Assembly: GCA_021292165.1 (NCBI GenBank) | Contig: CM037880.1 | Location: 209,834,255-209,898,254, forward strand | From: Shinisaurus crocodilurus | Taxonomy: Eukaryota; Chordata; Lepidosauria; Squamata; Shinisauridae | Reading direction: 5' to 3' | DNA length: 64,000 nt | Shown: piece by piece, positions 48,877 through 60,193 of the stretch | How the letters are laid out: each line of letters begins with the position of its first letter | How positions within the stretch are numbered: the first letter of the stretch is position 1 | Notes under the pieces: generated by a model | What the model was told of the DNA's origin: nothing | What the model saw: the letters and a program-made list of their open reading frames with translations, nothing else | Database searches by the model: none | Position numbers and translations under genes: made by a program

Positions 48877-50121
48877 CAAGAACAACATTAAAAACAACAT
48901 CTCCCCACTTAAATTTTGAATGCAAAGCTTAAAGTTTGAAATTCAAAGGCCCGTCTCTCTCACTGGAGTGGCAACATGAAACCAGTGTCTGGGCCTTGCC
49001 ACTTCATAGCACAAGTGGAGCCTCACATGTTTGAATGCTCTTTTGTATAAAGACATTCCTTCCACAGAGAAAAGTAAGGTGTGAGGGGAAAGGCTAGCCT
49101 AGCATCCATCTCCATGCCTTCTTGTTTTCTATGTAAAGGGATTATTGTTATTGTTGTTGTGGTTGTTGTTGTATTCAGTCATGTGAGCCCCAAGCTTTGA
49201 GGTGGCACAGCCCAGACAGGAGCTTTACTACCTCAGTGAGAACTGGGCCTTAGAATTTCAAAGTTTATTTTTTTACATGGAAAATTCAGATGATGATGAT
49301 GATTGCAACATCCCATTTCATTTGTAATTTGGTAGCTCCTTGAGTCTCTCTTTTAGCTGGGTCTTTGTATACAAAGCTGCTTTCTATATTTCAGTGCCTG
49401 ACAGCTGTAGAGGGAACCTTGAAAAGAGAGAGAATTGCTAGAGACCTACCTCCAACCAGCAATTTGCCAGAGCTGTTTCTTTCTTGTCATTTCCCTCCCC
49501 TATCTCCCCTGTTTTTGCCTCCCCTTCCCGATGATCAAAAGTTCTCTCAATGTATAATTTAGCAAGCCTGGGAAACAAACAGCATGCTCAGGTTTCTAGA
49601 AGCCTGGTGGGGAGTCCTATGATGCATGAGGTTTGCACGAGGACAAACAGTGGCTCTTCCTCTGTTTAGCACTCGGCACACTACATGCCCTGCTGCTCCT
49701 GCGAAGAAATTTATCTTTGTGGCAGATTGTTTGTTTCCTACTTGAGATAAACAGCTCTTCTGCAAATTGGATTCTGTTCAGCTTGGGCTTAATTGTAATC
49801 ATAGGTTTCTTTCACACAAATGTCAAATTAGCATGGCATAAGAAGGAATATAGGTTTGTGTCATTAATTGCCAATGCAGTGGGGATTAGTGAACATATTA
49901 TGGCTGTGGAAAATGATCAGATGCAAGTGTCTTTTTTGCAAAATTCTTTGGTGTCTTCAGGGATGGAAACATCACATGAAATTGGCAGGAGGAGGCAACG
50001 ATTTTTTTGTGGGGCTAAAGATTCAGGAGGGGGTGAGTTCATTACTGTTTTATGAGGAGGCACTAGAGCCACTGGGAACATCACTATCTGTGATGATGAT
50101 GTATAGTGCTGTTACCAATAG

Positions 50122-51050
50122 GGATAGGTGAGAAAATCCACTTAATCAAGGGTTCTGTTTTGTTTTGGTTTTTTTAATGGATTTACCATATTTGCACCAT
50201 CTGAGCCTTTCAGCAAGCTGAGAGACAGTTGTGTACTGGAATCCACATTTTTTGCAAGCCAACCAATACATCTCGTCTCAAGAAAAGGACAGGAGCACAA
50301 AATACACATTCGGGAAATGTGTGCACAAAATGCATGTATTTGAAATATGCGTGCACAGAACCTCAATTCAGCAATAAAGTATCTGGGAAAAACATACACT
50401 TCTTCTTCTTCTTCTTTTTTTTACTGTGCCCTTGAAGTTGCACATTAGGAAAAAGGCACACAAAAGATTGTACAGATTTCCATATGGAGTTGTTGTTGTT
50501 GTTGTTGTATACCAAAGCTAAAATGGGACCTTAAAAATCTGACCAACATTGACAGATCCTCATCCATACCTGGTTATCAGGGCAGTGTACAGAAAAACTA
50601 TGGCTGCCCCATTTCTCAAATGTGCAGTAAGCCACAGTGCTGGGTGCTTTGCTGCCTAGCTGCAGCCAGGGATGTGCCAATCAGCAACATTCAAGCTCAC
50701 AAAGGTCTTCCAGATTCCATCTCGAAGCTTGTTCCAACAAAGTTTGCTACCTTTGTGTTGTTGTTGTTTTATTTCCATGTGAAAATCCATATGTATTTCC
50801 ATGCACATTTTTGAGATGTATGCATTTTTCTCCCATTGATTCATGTGTGTTTGTGAGCATTGATAAAAGTACTCATATTTCCATGTGCATTTTGTGAACA
50901 TGTTGTTGTTGTTCTGAGAATCACCTCACAAGTTCTGAAATGCACAGACTTCAGGGATCGATTGCATTTGGGTTCATGTTTGGAAGGTACAAGGTGGGTA
51001 AATTCTGGTCAAAACCAAAATGAAACAAATTTCTCATACATCCCTATGAG
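50122..51050. mobile_element. Possible large foldback element
   Basis: Left end AGGGATAGGTGAGAAAATCC and right end TTTCTCATACATCCCT are in inverse orientation; inner blocks with GTGTGCACAAAATGCATG and CATGTGCATTTTGTGAAC are also inverted. The ends resemble family C. Boundaries are uncertain. Confidence 0.45.
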
Positions 51051-51065
51051 GCTCAACAGGATATT

Positions 51066-51372
51066 GCTGTTGTCTCAGCAACATGCAGAGGTCTTCTGTG
51101 GCTTTATGGAGGTTAGCTGATCTGGGCCTGCTGTTAACCCCACCCACTTTGAGAAGCTGTCTTTCTCTTAAAGGGTCATTGCTTGATTCTGCATCTGCTG
51201 GCTCCTCTGGCTTTGAGTGGTGAAGACTGCATTGGGTAGGATGCCCTCTGATTCCAAACAGTCTGGTAAAGCCATGTCTGCTGGCTGGGAAGGTCCCAGG
51301 GAAACAGATGATGGCTTACTGGACAATGCCTCCTCCACCTTGGGACCAGATCAAAGCCAGAGAACATGACAG
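51066..51372. repeat. Family I repeat, copy 1
   Basis: GCTGTTGTCTCAGCAACATG...GAGAACATGACAG is co-linear with 62227-62552 over about 310 bp. Class unknown; no coding frame. Confidence 0.65.
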
Positions 51373-51435
51373 TGCCCTAGGGCACCTTAGTGGGGATGTC
51401 CTGGATAAGTCCCTTGGGTGTTTGGGGTGCTAGGG

Positions 51436-51638
51436 CAGGGGAGGCAGGTGACTCCTGTGTCAGTGGGGATCCTTATCCATTGCAGCTTTTATTCTGAGAT
51501 TTATAGGAGCTATCCATGGTGCTGTACTCCATCCCAAAAATGGGTTCACCACCACCAGGGATAGCTCCTGTAAAGCTCAGAATAACAGCTGCAATGGATA
51601 AGGAGCCAAACTGACATAGGAGTCACCAGCCTCCCCCG
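51436..51638. mobile_element. Family B hAT-type foldback MITE, copy 4
   Basis: 203 bp with ends CAGGGGAGGCAGGTGACTCC / GGAGTCACCAGCCTCCCCCG. Flanks TGCTAGGG and GGGCAAGG are only loosely alike, so the duplication is worn or lost. Confidence 0.85.
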
Positions 51639-52784
51639 GGGCAAGGGAAGAAGATCCCCTTTGTATCTTAAGCTGCTTGCGCACCTAAAGATGTGGGACT
51701 TTGGAGGGAAGTGACTCGGGGGCAGGGGGAGCTCCCTTAGCACCTGACTGCAGCCCAGGGCAGAGCAGGCTCATCCAGGTGGCGTGTTAAGAGGGAGATG
51801 CAATTGCACTGTTGCCAGCCTCAGCTACACCCTGCACAGCTAGTATTTGTTGACATAGATCTCTCGTTACAAAAGTATAAACATGGCCCTAGTTATCCAA
51901 CACTTGACTTTAATCTTGCCTCTTCATTTCTGGTGTGATTGCAAGGGACAATCTGGGGGAAAAGGGGCTCTAGCCCAGGAAAGCGTATGTTACAAATACA
52001 ATACATTTGTATTTCAAGTGCCAAGGCTCTTTGTTGCCCTTCTGCACCATCTCAAGCTTCCTTTCTATGGGAGAGGGGACAGTTCTGAAAGGTTTTAATC
52101 TCTCTGACAAGAGGCTTTTGGAACCAGACAACCAAAGCTTTTCTATAAAACGTTTGAGAGAGAGGGAGGGGAAGGGAGAAAAAGCTTCATCAGGTGCATG
52201 GATGAGAGGCATTGATGGACTAGAGAGAGGTAAGGATAATATCTTGGAGAAGGTAGAAACATCTCCAGCCACTGAGTGAAGTGAAGAAATTAATCCTCAG
52301 TATTAGCGTCGCTGCTTATGTCAAAGATTCTTCCTGCTTTGATGCCTGAAAGCTAAGAAATAAAAAAGAGAGGAAACAATCCTCAATCCCACCTCTTATG
52401 GTTTAATGATAAATCTAAATCTACTCCAGTTTAAGTAGCTCAGCTGAGTTGGTTGGAAGTGATATGCTGTCTGAGAGACAAGACTTCCCTATCATGGAGT
52501 TTCCCAAACTCTGTTCAAGGACATGCACATGTGCCAGGAGAGGACATGAAGGGTGACCTGGATGTATCCACCACTCCATTACTATCAGAATGGCCATGCA
52601 GCACTGACCGCACCCACCCCATTCTGCCAGTTACACAGGGATGGTGACCTCATCTCAAATCATTGACATGCCCAGTTCATAGTCTGTGAAATGTGTGTGT
52701 GTGGGGGGGAGGATTTGGCTATTTTTTCGGCAGTGGGGATTTTGAGGGAGGACTCAAACTCATTTTAGGTGCTTTGCCAATGAA

Positions 52785-53703
52785 GGCATCACTAATCGAT
52801 TTACTTACATTAGATATGATAGAGGCGTACAAAGTTATGCATGGTGTGGATAGGGAGACATTTTTCTCCCTCTGTCATAATACTAGAACTCCATGGGGTC
52901 ATCATATGAAGTTGATTGGTCAGAGAGATTCCAGACAGATAAAAGATGTAGGAATGTTACCTTTTGCCTCGCGTGGGCCGAGTGGGACCGAACTCGGTCC
53001 GGCTCACACCCGCGCAAGGCTCGCGCGAGCCTACCTGAGGCCGGGCGGTGGCTTGCCGACTCTGCTCTCTGCAGCTCTCCGCCTGCGCCGGCTGCGCTGG
53101 TCCCGTCGCATCACTTCTGGCGTGGTGGCATGCTGGACCCGCGCGCTATGTTTTTGGCGAGGGAAACCAGGGCAGCAGGGCTGTTTAAGCCCTGTTGCCC
53201 TGGTTCCCCCCGCCAAAAACATAGTGCAGGAGTCCAGCACGCCGGCCGCACCGGAAGTGACACAACGAGGGACCAACTGGCTCAGCCAGCACCGACAGCT
53301 CGAGCGGCGCGGAGAACGCTACACACTGCTCAGAAGATCGAGCACGGGGGGCCGCCGCCACGGAGAGCCGAACCAGCGGAGAACCGAGCCCCCTGAAAGG
53401 TGTGTGACACATCCCTAAAAGGAAGTACTTCTTCACACAGCGCATGGTTAAACTACAGAATTCACTTCCACAAGATCATAGTGATGGCCACCAATTTGGA
53501 GGGCTTTAAAAAGGGATTGGACAAATTCATGGAGGAGAAGGCAATTGATGACTACTAGTCCTGATGGCTGTATGCTACCTCCAGTATCAGAGGCAGTCTG
53601 CCTATGTACACCAGTTGCTGGAGAACACGTGTGGGTGGGTGCTATTGCACTCGTGTCCTAGTAGGTGGGCCTTGGTCCGATCCAGAATGGCTCTTCTTAA
53701 GCT
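52785..53703 (+). mobile_element. CR1-b LINE 3' fragment, split by a family C element
   Basis: MIEAYKVMHGVDRETFFSLC and MKLIGQRDSRQIK, then the insertion, then KRKYFF-type sequence continuing at 53418 (AAGGAAGTACTTCTTCACAC) to GGCTCTTCTTAAG. Rejoining is evident from the other CR1-b copies. Confidence 0.82.
52950..53416. mobile_element. Family C palindromic element nested in CR1-b
   Basis: GC-rich; inverted pair CTATGTTTTTGGCGAGGG / CCCCCGCCAAAAACATAG; end ACACATCCCT. Left junction near GATGTAGGAATG. Strong similarity to 14741-15172. The 241- and 167-codon frames over it are by-products of GC content. Confidence 0.65.
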
Positions 53704-54189
53704 AGTGGCTTCATCTCCTCGCTATCACTAGATGTCCCATTGGGAGTCCAAGGCTGGTGGAGAATTTGCCATACCATTGACAATGCTAGCAACACCTGGC
53801 TAGGATTGGAGTTGTCCCTGAATTTCATCTAAAGCAGGATTCATGAGATTCCAGCTCAGGGGGAAACATTTGAGGAAGTTCAAGGGAATAAAAGAAAGAG
53901 TAAAAAAGAGTGTGCTCTGGTACAACAAGTAGGGAGATTTGTGGGTGATGGGGAGTCTCTGCACAGTCACATCACTACAGGAAATCTGTCACTGTAGTTC
54001 AGTTGAAGGTTATTGGGGCAAAGCTTCTGGGCCTTGTGATATCCATGGCTCTTTTTGAATCAATAAAATATAGCAATATTGTTTTGTTTAGTAGTGATGT
54101 AGTAGTTATATAGTGAAGTGCAAAGGAGTTATCCAAAATCTATAATTATTTTGAATACTCAAATCCGGAAGGAATAGGAGACCACCCTG

Positions 54190-54420
54190 CAATTCTTGCC
54201 ATGAGAGATATTATTCCTGGTTTAGATATTATAATTCTGCCAAATGTCACATCAATCTATTCTTCCCCCTTTCATTTACACATCTTTTTATGTATAACAG
54301 CAGGAAAATTGCTCTTTAATTGGCATCTCTTTCACTGTCACTCACACAAACAAAATGAAGGATTAAAACATCAATTAGAGGCTGGTGGTGGCACAGTGCT
54401 GCCGTTTTTGCAGTGAGCAG
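54190..54420. other. Single-copy-like sequence, possible conserved element
   Basis: TTTAGATATTATAATTCTGC...CTCTTTAATTGGCATCTC, T/A-rich with homeodomain-type AATTA cores and no repeat match in the window. Inference only. Confidence 0.25.
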
Positions 54421-54429
54421 GAACAAGAG

Positions 54430-54433
<4 letters not shown>

Positions 54434-54460
<27 letters not shown>
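54434..54460. repeat. (GA)n microsatellite
   Basis: Thirteen GA units. Confidence 0.92.
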
Positions 54461-54613
54461 TGCGCCTTTTGAAATGGAATGCTCAATAATAGGATCCAGC
54501 TGCCTAGGAAAACAGTGAAGATGGAGGAACGGTTCTCAGAGTGAACGATAGGAAGGCTTGAGGAATCTCAACCTTTCCGTGGAGCAAGCTTGGCGTATCT
54601 TTGATATGGCAAT

Positions 54614-54818
54614 CAGAGGAGGCTGGTCGCTCCAGTGTTGGTGGGACTGTGCATCCACTCCAGCGCTCAGCATGAAATTGAAAGGCGCTATCCATGGTGC
54701 TGAACCTGGGTCAGGGAGGTGGGTGGGTTCAGCATGATGGATAGCTTGTTAGACGGTCAGGCTGAAACCTGGAGTGGATAAACAGCCCCACTGACTTTGG
54801 AGTCACCAGCCTCCACTG
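54614..54818. mobile_element. Family B hAT-type foldback MITE, copy 5
   Basis: 205 bp, ends CAGAGGAGGCTGG / CCAGCCTCCACTG, perfect 8 bp duplication ATGGCAAT (54606-54613 and 54819-54826). Confidence 0.93.
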
Positions 54819-54839
54819 ATGGCAATGATGTTGTTGTTG

Positions 54840-55560
54840 AAGTATTTATTATTTATTTATTTCATTTCATTTCATTTCTATATCACCCAATAGCCAAAGC
54901 AATCTGGACAGTTTACAACAATTTATACAAAACCATAAAATACAAATACGTTAAAAACAGCATAAAATTCAGTACAAAATTTAAAACAGAAATTAAAACC
55001 ATTTGAACAACTAAAACACATTCAATAAAGTAGACCGGCTAAGAGGGGGGGAGGGGGAACTGCTGACATAAGCTCATCATATTCCATTAAAAGCCATTAA
55101 ATGCCTTGGCATAGAGGGCAGTCTTAACCTGGCACTGAAAGGACAACAGAATTAGTGCCAGGCGGACCTTCATGGGGAGGTTGTTCCATAATTGGGGGCC
55201 ACCACTGAGAAGTCCCTCTTCCTTCTTGCCACCATCCAAGCCTTCCTTGGAGGCAGTGGAGGCTGTTGGCGCCAATGTCAGTGGGTCCTGTATCCGCTCC
55301 GCATCTCACTCTGAACTTTTACGGAACTATCCATGGTGCTGAACCCCATCTCCAAGATAGGTTCGACACCATGGATAGCTCCTTAAAAGTTCATAGTAAA
55401 ATCCGGAGTGGATACACAGCCCCACTGACATTGGCGCCAACAGCCTCCACTGCTTGGAGGTGGCACTCAGCCTTAGATGCTGAGCATAGTGTCTGGGTAG
55501 ATTTATGTTGGGAGAGGTGCTCTGACAGGTACTGCGGTCCCAAGCTGTATGTTACATGTT
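54840..55560 (-). mobile_element. LINE 3' fragment, antisense, split by family B copy 6
   Basis: The minus strand reads KKEEGLLSGGPQLWNNLPMK and QVKTALYAKAFNGF (55087-55275), an L2-type C-terminus, followed by an A-rich 3' UTR to 54840. The 5' part continues beyond the B insertion at 55461 (GGCACTCAGCC...). Confidence 0.7.
55254..55452. mobile_element. Family B hAT-type foldback MITE, copy 6
   Basis: 199 bp; the ends CAGTGGAGGCTGTTGGCGCC / GGCGCCAACAGCCTCCACTG are exact inverses for 20 bp. Perfect 8 bp duplication CTTGGAGG (55246-55253 and 55453-55460). It interrupts an antisense LINE, so the empty site can be read. Confidence 0.95.
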
Positions 55561-56114
55561 CCACAATAAAGGTACCTACCTTTACTCTGAAAATGAGTTG
55601 TAAGGACAGAAGAGCTGAATTGCTGGATCGGAGCAAGGATCCATCTCATCCTCTCGTCCCTGTCTAGGAGAGGCCAGAAGGATGCCTCGGCTTCTCCCCA
55701 GCGTCTGGTACTCCGAGATATACCGCTTCTGAAGGACACTCCTCTGGCTTTTGCCCTGGAGTGGATTTATCCTCTCCTTGCACACTGGGTTTAGTGGAGA
55801 ACAGTGGTGCGGTGCAGGTAGGGCTCACAGGGGTGCGGCGCTTGGATTTTTTGATTAGCAGGGACTCTGGCATCATCTGCCACCCCACCCCCCCACCGGA
55901 CTGCTCTGTTTACTCTGAGCTCGCCTGCAATCGTCACAGTAGCTGGAGGGGGTGGAAGGGATTTTCAGAGCAACAATGTATAGTTGTAATGCAAAAGTAA
56001 TTTCTCGAGGCTTGGTCTCGAATGGGCAATTATTATAGTGCTGTACCGAAAATGTATCCCACATTCCCCACCACCACCACCACCACCATTCTCATTCAAT
56101 TTGAATGATATTCA

Positions 56115-56568
56115 AATTGATGATAAAAGGATGATAAAGGGACTGGAAACAAGGCCCTATGAGGAGAGACTGAAAGAACTGGGCATGTTTAGCCTTCAGA
56201 AGAGGAGACTGAGGGGAGATATGATCGCACTCTTCCAGTATTTGAAGGGATGTCACACAGAGGAGGGTAAAGATCTCTTCTCGTTCATCCCAGTTTGCAG
56301 GACACGGAATAATGGGCTCAAGTTACAGGAACCTAGATTCCACCTAAACATCAGGAAAAATTTCCTGACTGTCAGAGCAATAAGACAATGGAATCAACTA
56401 CCTAGGGAGGTGGTGGGCTCTCCCAGTCTGGAGGCATTCAAGGTGCGGCTGGACAGACATCTGTCAGAGATGCTTTGACCTGGATTCCTGCATTGAGCAG
56501 GGGGTTGGACTCGATGGCCTTGTAGGCCCCTTCCAACTCTACTTTTCTATGATTCTATGATTCTATGA
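56115..56568 (+). mobile_element. CR1 LINE 3' fragment with intact C-terminal frame
   Basis: The frame ending at 56478 has the same C-terminus as 7289-7666 ([39 protein letters not shown]) with few differences, and the 3' end has ATTCTATGATTCTATGAT. Likely one of the younger CR1 copies. Confidence 0.92.
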
Positions 56569-56711
56569 TAGAAAAGAAAATGCTTTTGGAAAGAAATTCA
56601 GTGGTGAAGAAATTTCAGAGAAACTCTCATGGCTTGGGTTTGGGGTTCTTGTGCTTATCTTACTTGGGAGGTGGACGAGGAGTGTGTATGAATGCCCTAT
56701 CTTTCATTGCA

Positions 56712-56852
56712 AGATTTCATAGATCATAGAGTTGGAAGGAGCCTACAAGGCTATCGAGTCCAACCCCCTGCTCAGTGCAGGAAACTAGAGGAGGGGTCTC
56801 CCATCCAAGTAATAACCAGGCCTGACCCTGCTTAGCTTTCCACGCTCAGACA
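56712..56852 (-). mobile_element. 5S rRNA-derived SINE, copy 7, antisense, 5' truncated
   Basis: The reverse complement starts TTGTCTGAGCGTGGAAAGC and continues through the 5S-like block and the CR1-like tail to ATGAAATC. Confidence 0.87.
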
Positions 56853-57190
56853 ACTTCCTACACTTCATTAAAGCACAGGGGAAGGCATCATGAGGTAACT
56901 CCCTGCAAAGGGCCTCAGTTTTTTCAGATCAAGAAGGCTAGCAATGACTATGTAAGCTCAAAAACAGCACAAAAATGGATTATGAAACTCCCTGAGAATG
57001 AGATAGGACAATGGGGGAAGAAAACTCCCCCCCCCCTCTTTCATGGGGGAAGAAAACTTTCAAGGAATTGGAGGACAGATTTTGGCTCAGCACCAGCTCT
57101 ACCTCTGCCCTGGAGCTAGACACAACACTCCCCCCCTCACACATGATGCAAAATGGGGGCCGGCCTACCAGCACAGTTGATGTTGTTTCA

Positions 57191-57210
57191 GCACACACAC
57201 ACACACACAC
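57191..57210. repeat. (CA)n microsatellite
   Basis: Ten CA units. Confidence 0.9.
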
Positions 57211-57458
57211 AACAAAACCCTTGTGAAAAAAGAAAAGCGGTGTGACAAACCCTTGCCAATGGCTAACTCTACCCTGTGAGAAACTGTGGAGAATTTCTCT
57301 TCCCCCTGGAGAAATTTGATGAAATTGTTCCCTGGTTTCTCTGCCCATACACAGGGTGGAGAAGAATTTCAAGAGGCTATTTGTGCACAGCTCTAGCAGT
57401 TAATACCCATTGTGCCTGGATTTTTGGGCTCTCCTTGGTGCTGTGGCTATGGAGACTC

Positions 57459-58107
57459 GGGATGTGTGAGGAATCCAATAGTGGCGGTGAACATCTGATA
57501 GATTTTCACAATTTGCCCCCCGCCTAGATTCTGGTTTGCCAGGCCTGCACTGGCGCCACTGCCGACTCGCCATGATGTGAGTCGAGCCAGCTCACAGAAT
57601 TCCATCCCTGAGATGGACTGCAGTCTGTGCATTTTTAACAAAATGCTAAGGTAATTTGCGCAACTGGCACTATTTGTGCGATTTGCGTAACTTCATGCAA
57701 ATTGTATAAATCGTTATATTTTGCATATTTTGCGCAACTCAGCAGCCGAAAACCACGTGGATCTAGCGCCATTTGCGCAAGTCACCCTCTTTTAAGCAAA
57801 TCACACTAGATCCAAGTGCTTTCCGAGTGCTGATTTGTGCTAAACATGCAAAATACCGCCATTTATGCAATTTGAGTAAAGTTACGCAATTTGTGTGAAG
57901 CTATGCAAATTGCGCAAATAGTGCCATTTGCACAAATTTCCTCAGTTTTTTTTTTTTTTTAAAGCACAACCAGTGACCTGTCTTTGAGATGGAAGTCCAC
58001 AGAAAAAAAAAAAACCTGACTCAGCCTGCTTCCGATCACTGGATCTGAAGCAGGCAGGAAGTCCGTCGAGCTAAAACTAGCTGGACTTCCCAGGATCAGC
58101 GCATCCT
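57459..58107. mobile_element. Family C palindromic element, AT-rich long subtype
   Basis: Left end GGGATGTGTGAGGAATCC. The interior (57640-57930) is a long palindrome with TTTGCGCAA cores, ATGCAAATTGCG and GGATCTAGCGCC / ACTAGATCC inverted about 57785. Borders match 8640-8932 (antisense) and 35772. Confidence 0.65.
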
Positions 58108-59744
58108 TTGTGGAGACTGTCATGATTAGTACTTGCACTTCAAAATTTACCACTGGTGGAGACCAGTTAGGGAGCCTGCCCAGCATCCTCTGCAAAATGC
58201 CATGTGAGGTGTGACTCTAAGCAACAAAGCATGTTTGCACACATAAGGAACATGCACAGGTGTGCTGTAGCGGGGCACAATCACACTCCACTGTGCAGCC
58301 CTACATTTTCCTTTTAAAGAGCCCTACTTTCGCACCCATGGCGGCCATCATCAGTGAAGAACTTGCGTGCATGAACAGGCCCCCAGGGGCGGCAGCTGTG
58401 GATGCCTATCGCTTTATTAAGCAGCATGAGAAGGGATTCCTGGACCATCTTTTTCTCCACTGCCAGGCCAATAAATAGCCCAAGCATTACAAATCCAGAC
58501 GGCTGGTAAAATAGCAGCCAGGTGGCATCATTGTTTATAATAGCACTTTAAATGTGAGAATGCATTTTTGTAAGTCTGCAGAGGCGCAGGTGCTTCTCAC
58601 ATCTGCCATACCGAGAAAGTGTAATACCCACACACCGAAAATTAAAGTCAGAATTTCTCCCCGGCGTCTGAGGAATTGACACTCACGTCTTGATAGAGCT
58701 GGGGCAAAACCATGCACCTCATTCGGTGCCCATTGCCTTTTAACTTCGAAATGTGCAGTCTGTTTCCAGCTGTTCTGCATTCCTTGAGAACACAGTTGAT
58801 GATGTCACTTTGATACTGCGGTTCTTCTCAGCACTATTTCTTTCTTCTTTGCCCCTCACTATGTTGAGCCTGATTTGCTCGTATTCCTATTTAATCCTGC
58901 TGTCCGTGGCAGTGTCTTTTTTTTCATCCTGAAAAAAAAGCCAAATTGGTTCTGGGCAACCATCTCAGAAGCCATGTGCCAGCAGTGGGTGGGGCCATTT
59001 CACTGATGTCATGTGACCCTGACATATGTACACACCGAATCACCATTCCACGCTGTGCAATCACCATTGATATCAATGGGGGCTTCTAAAAAGCTTGCTT
59101 ACAATGGGGAAGGGGTGGTTTATTCAAGGGGGGCACAGAATTGGGGAGGAGAGGGTTAGCCCCCCTTCAAAAGAAGTGACCCCCCCTGAAATCCCCCCCC
59201 CACATTGTAATTAGGCTTTTAAAATCCTCAATTGGCACTAGCGGAGTCTTCTGAAAGAACCTGATTGCAGCATGGGAGACAGGAAAGAAATTCCCTTATC
59301 TCCACTCATTAATCAGAGATAAGGGCAGCAGGGAAATTGGCAGGGAGATGGGGACCTCCCATGGGTCATATTCTGCCCAAGGCCTGGAGATTCCCCCATC
59401 TGTGGTCTATGGTGTCCCACATAAAATTGTTGATGGCATCATCACGGTACATAGGGCATGATGATGTCAGAAAGGCTCATTTAAAAAAAAATTAAAATAA
59501 AATGCAAGGGTCACCACAGCCCATTAGATTAAGTGACCATGTGGGCAAATGAATCTTGGGATGGTGAGGGCAAAGAAGAAGAGGAAGGAAAATGGTGAGA
59601 AGCAGCAGCAGCAACCAGGGAAACAAAAGGATGCCCTAGAACACAGAAGAAACAGAAACGTTTGATGAGATTCCCCCCCGCCCCCTAGTAATTTGGTCAG
59701 CTGCGTCAAATTTGCAACTTTTTAAATCAAACATTGAAATCAGA
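58108..59744. other. Intergenic, no gene recognised
   Basis: 58300-58560 is GC-balanced, repeat-free and contains a 72-codon frame (58260-58478) that I cannot match to any family. The rest, including T- and C-rich stretches at 59160-59210 and 59670, shows nothing assignable. Confidence 0.35.
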
Positions 59745-60193
59745 CATCCTATGGCTGCAAGACAGAGTCTACTAGACCGCCATAGGAGAAGTCCTGGTCC
59801 CAGCTCTGGCCTTGGAAACACACTCCGTCAGAGATGGGACTCCGAATTCGGAGTGCCCTCCTCCCTCCACCCTCACAGCCATCACAGAAAGAACTGCGCT
59901 GGCTGTGGCTCCGAGGTTGTACAACCGACCTCGGAGATGGACCTCTGTGGGCGAGGAGGGGAGGAGTAAGGCTCCACCAGCATACGAAGTATCTTGGTGG
60001 AACCTCAGCCTCCCCGCCTAATGCTCCTGGGCAAAAGACTTAGATGGCTGAAATCGGCCATCTAAGTCTTTAGCAGGGCAGGAGGAACACAGAGGCAAGC
60101 TTTGCCTCTGCACTCCTTCTGCCCTCCATTGGATGCCCGTAATCCTCTGAGTTGGGGGGTGTTGTTGCAGACAGGCCACATTGGATTGTGCTG
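59745..60193 (-). mobile_element. Family D element, copy 4, antisense
   Basis: Contains AGACTTAGATGGCTGAAATC / GGCCATCTAAGTCTT inverted, CTCCGAGGTTG...CGACCTCGGAG, and ends CATTGGATTGTGCTG, the inverse of the D left end. Directly abuts a CR1-b copy. Confidence 0.68.

Noticed and set aside
49633..50055. 140-codon open frame with hydrophobic stretches
   Set aside because: No recognisable domain, no splice or promoter context, and composition like surrounding noncoding sequence; chance frame.
52693..53418. 241- and 167-codon frames
   Set aside because: They cross the junctions between CR1-b and an inserted GC-rich palindrome, so they cannot be one gene.
58260..58478. 72-codon frame with a compact C-terminal part
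   Set aside because: Looks protein-like by eye but has no family match or splice context; kept only as unassigned sequence.
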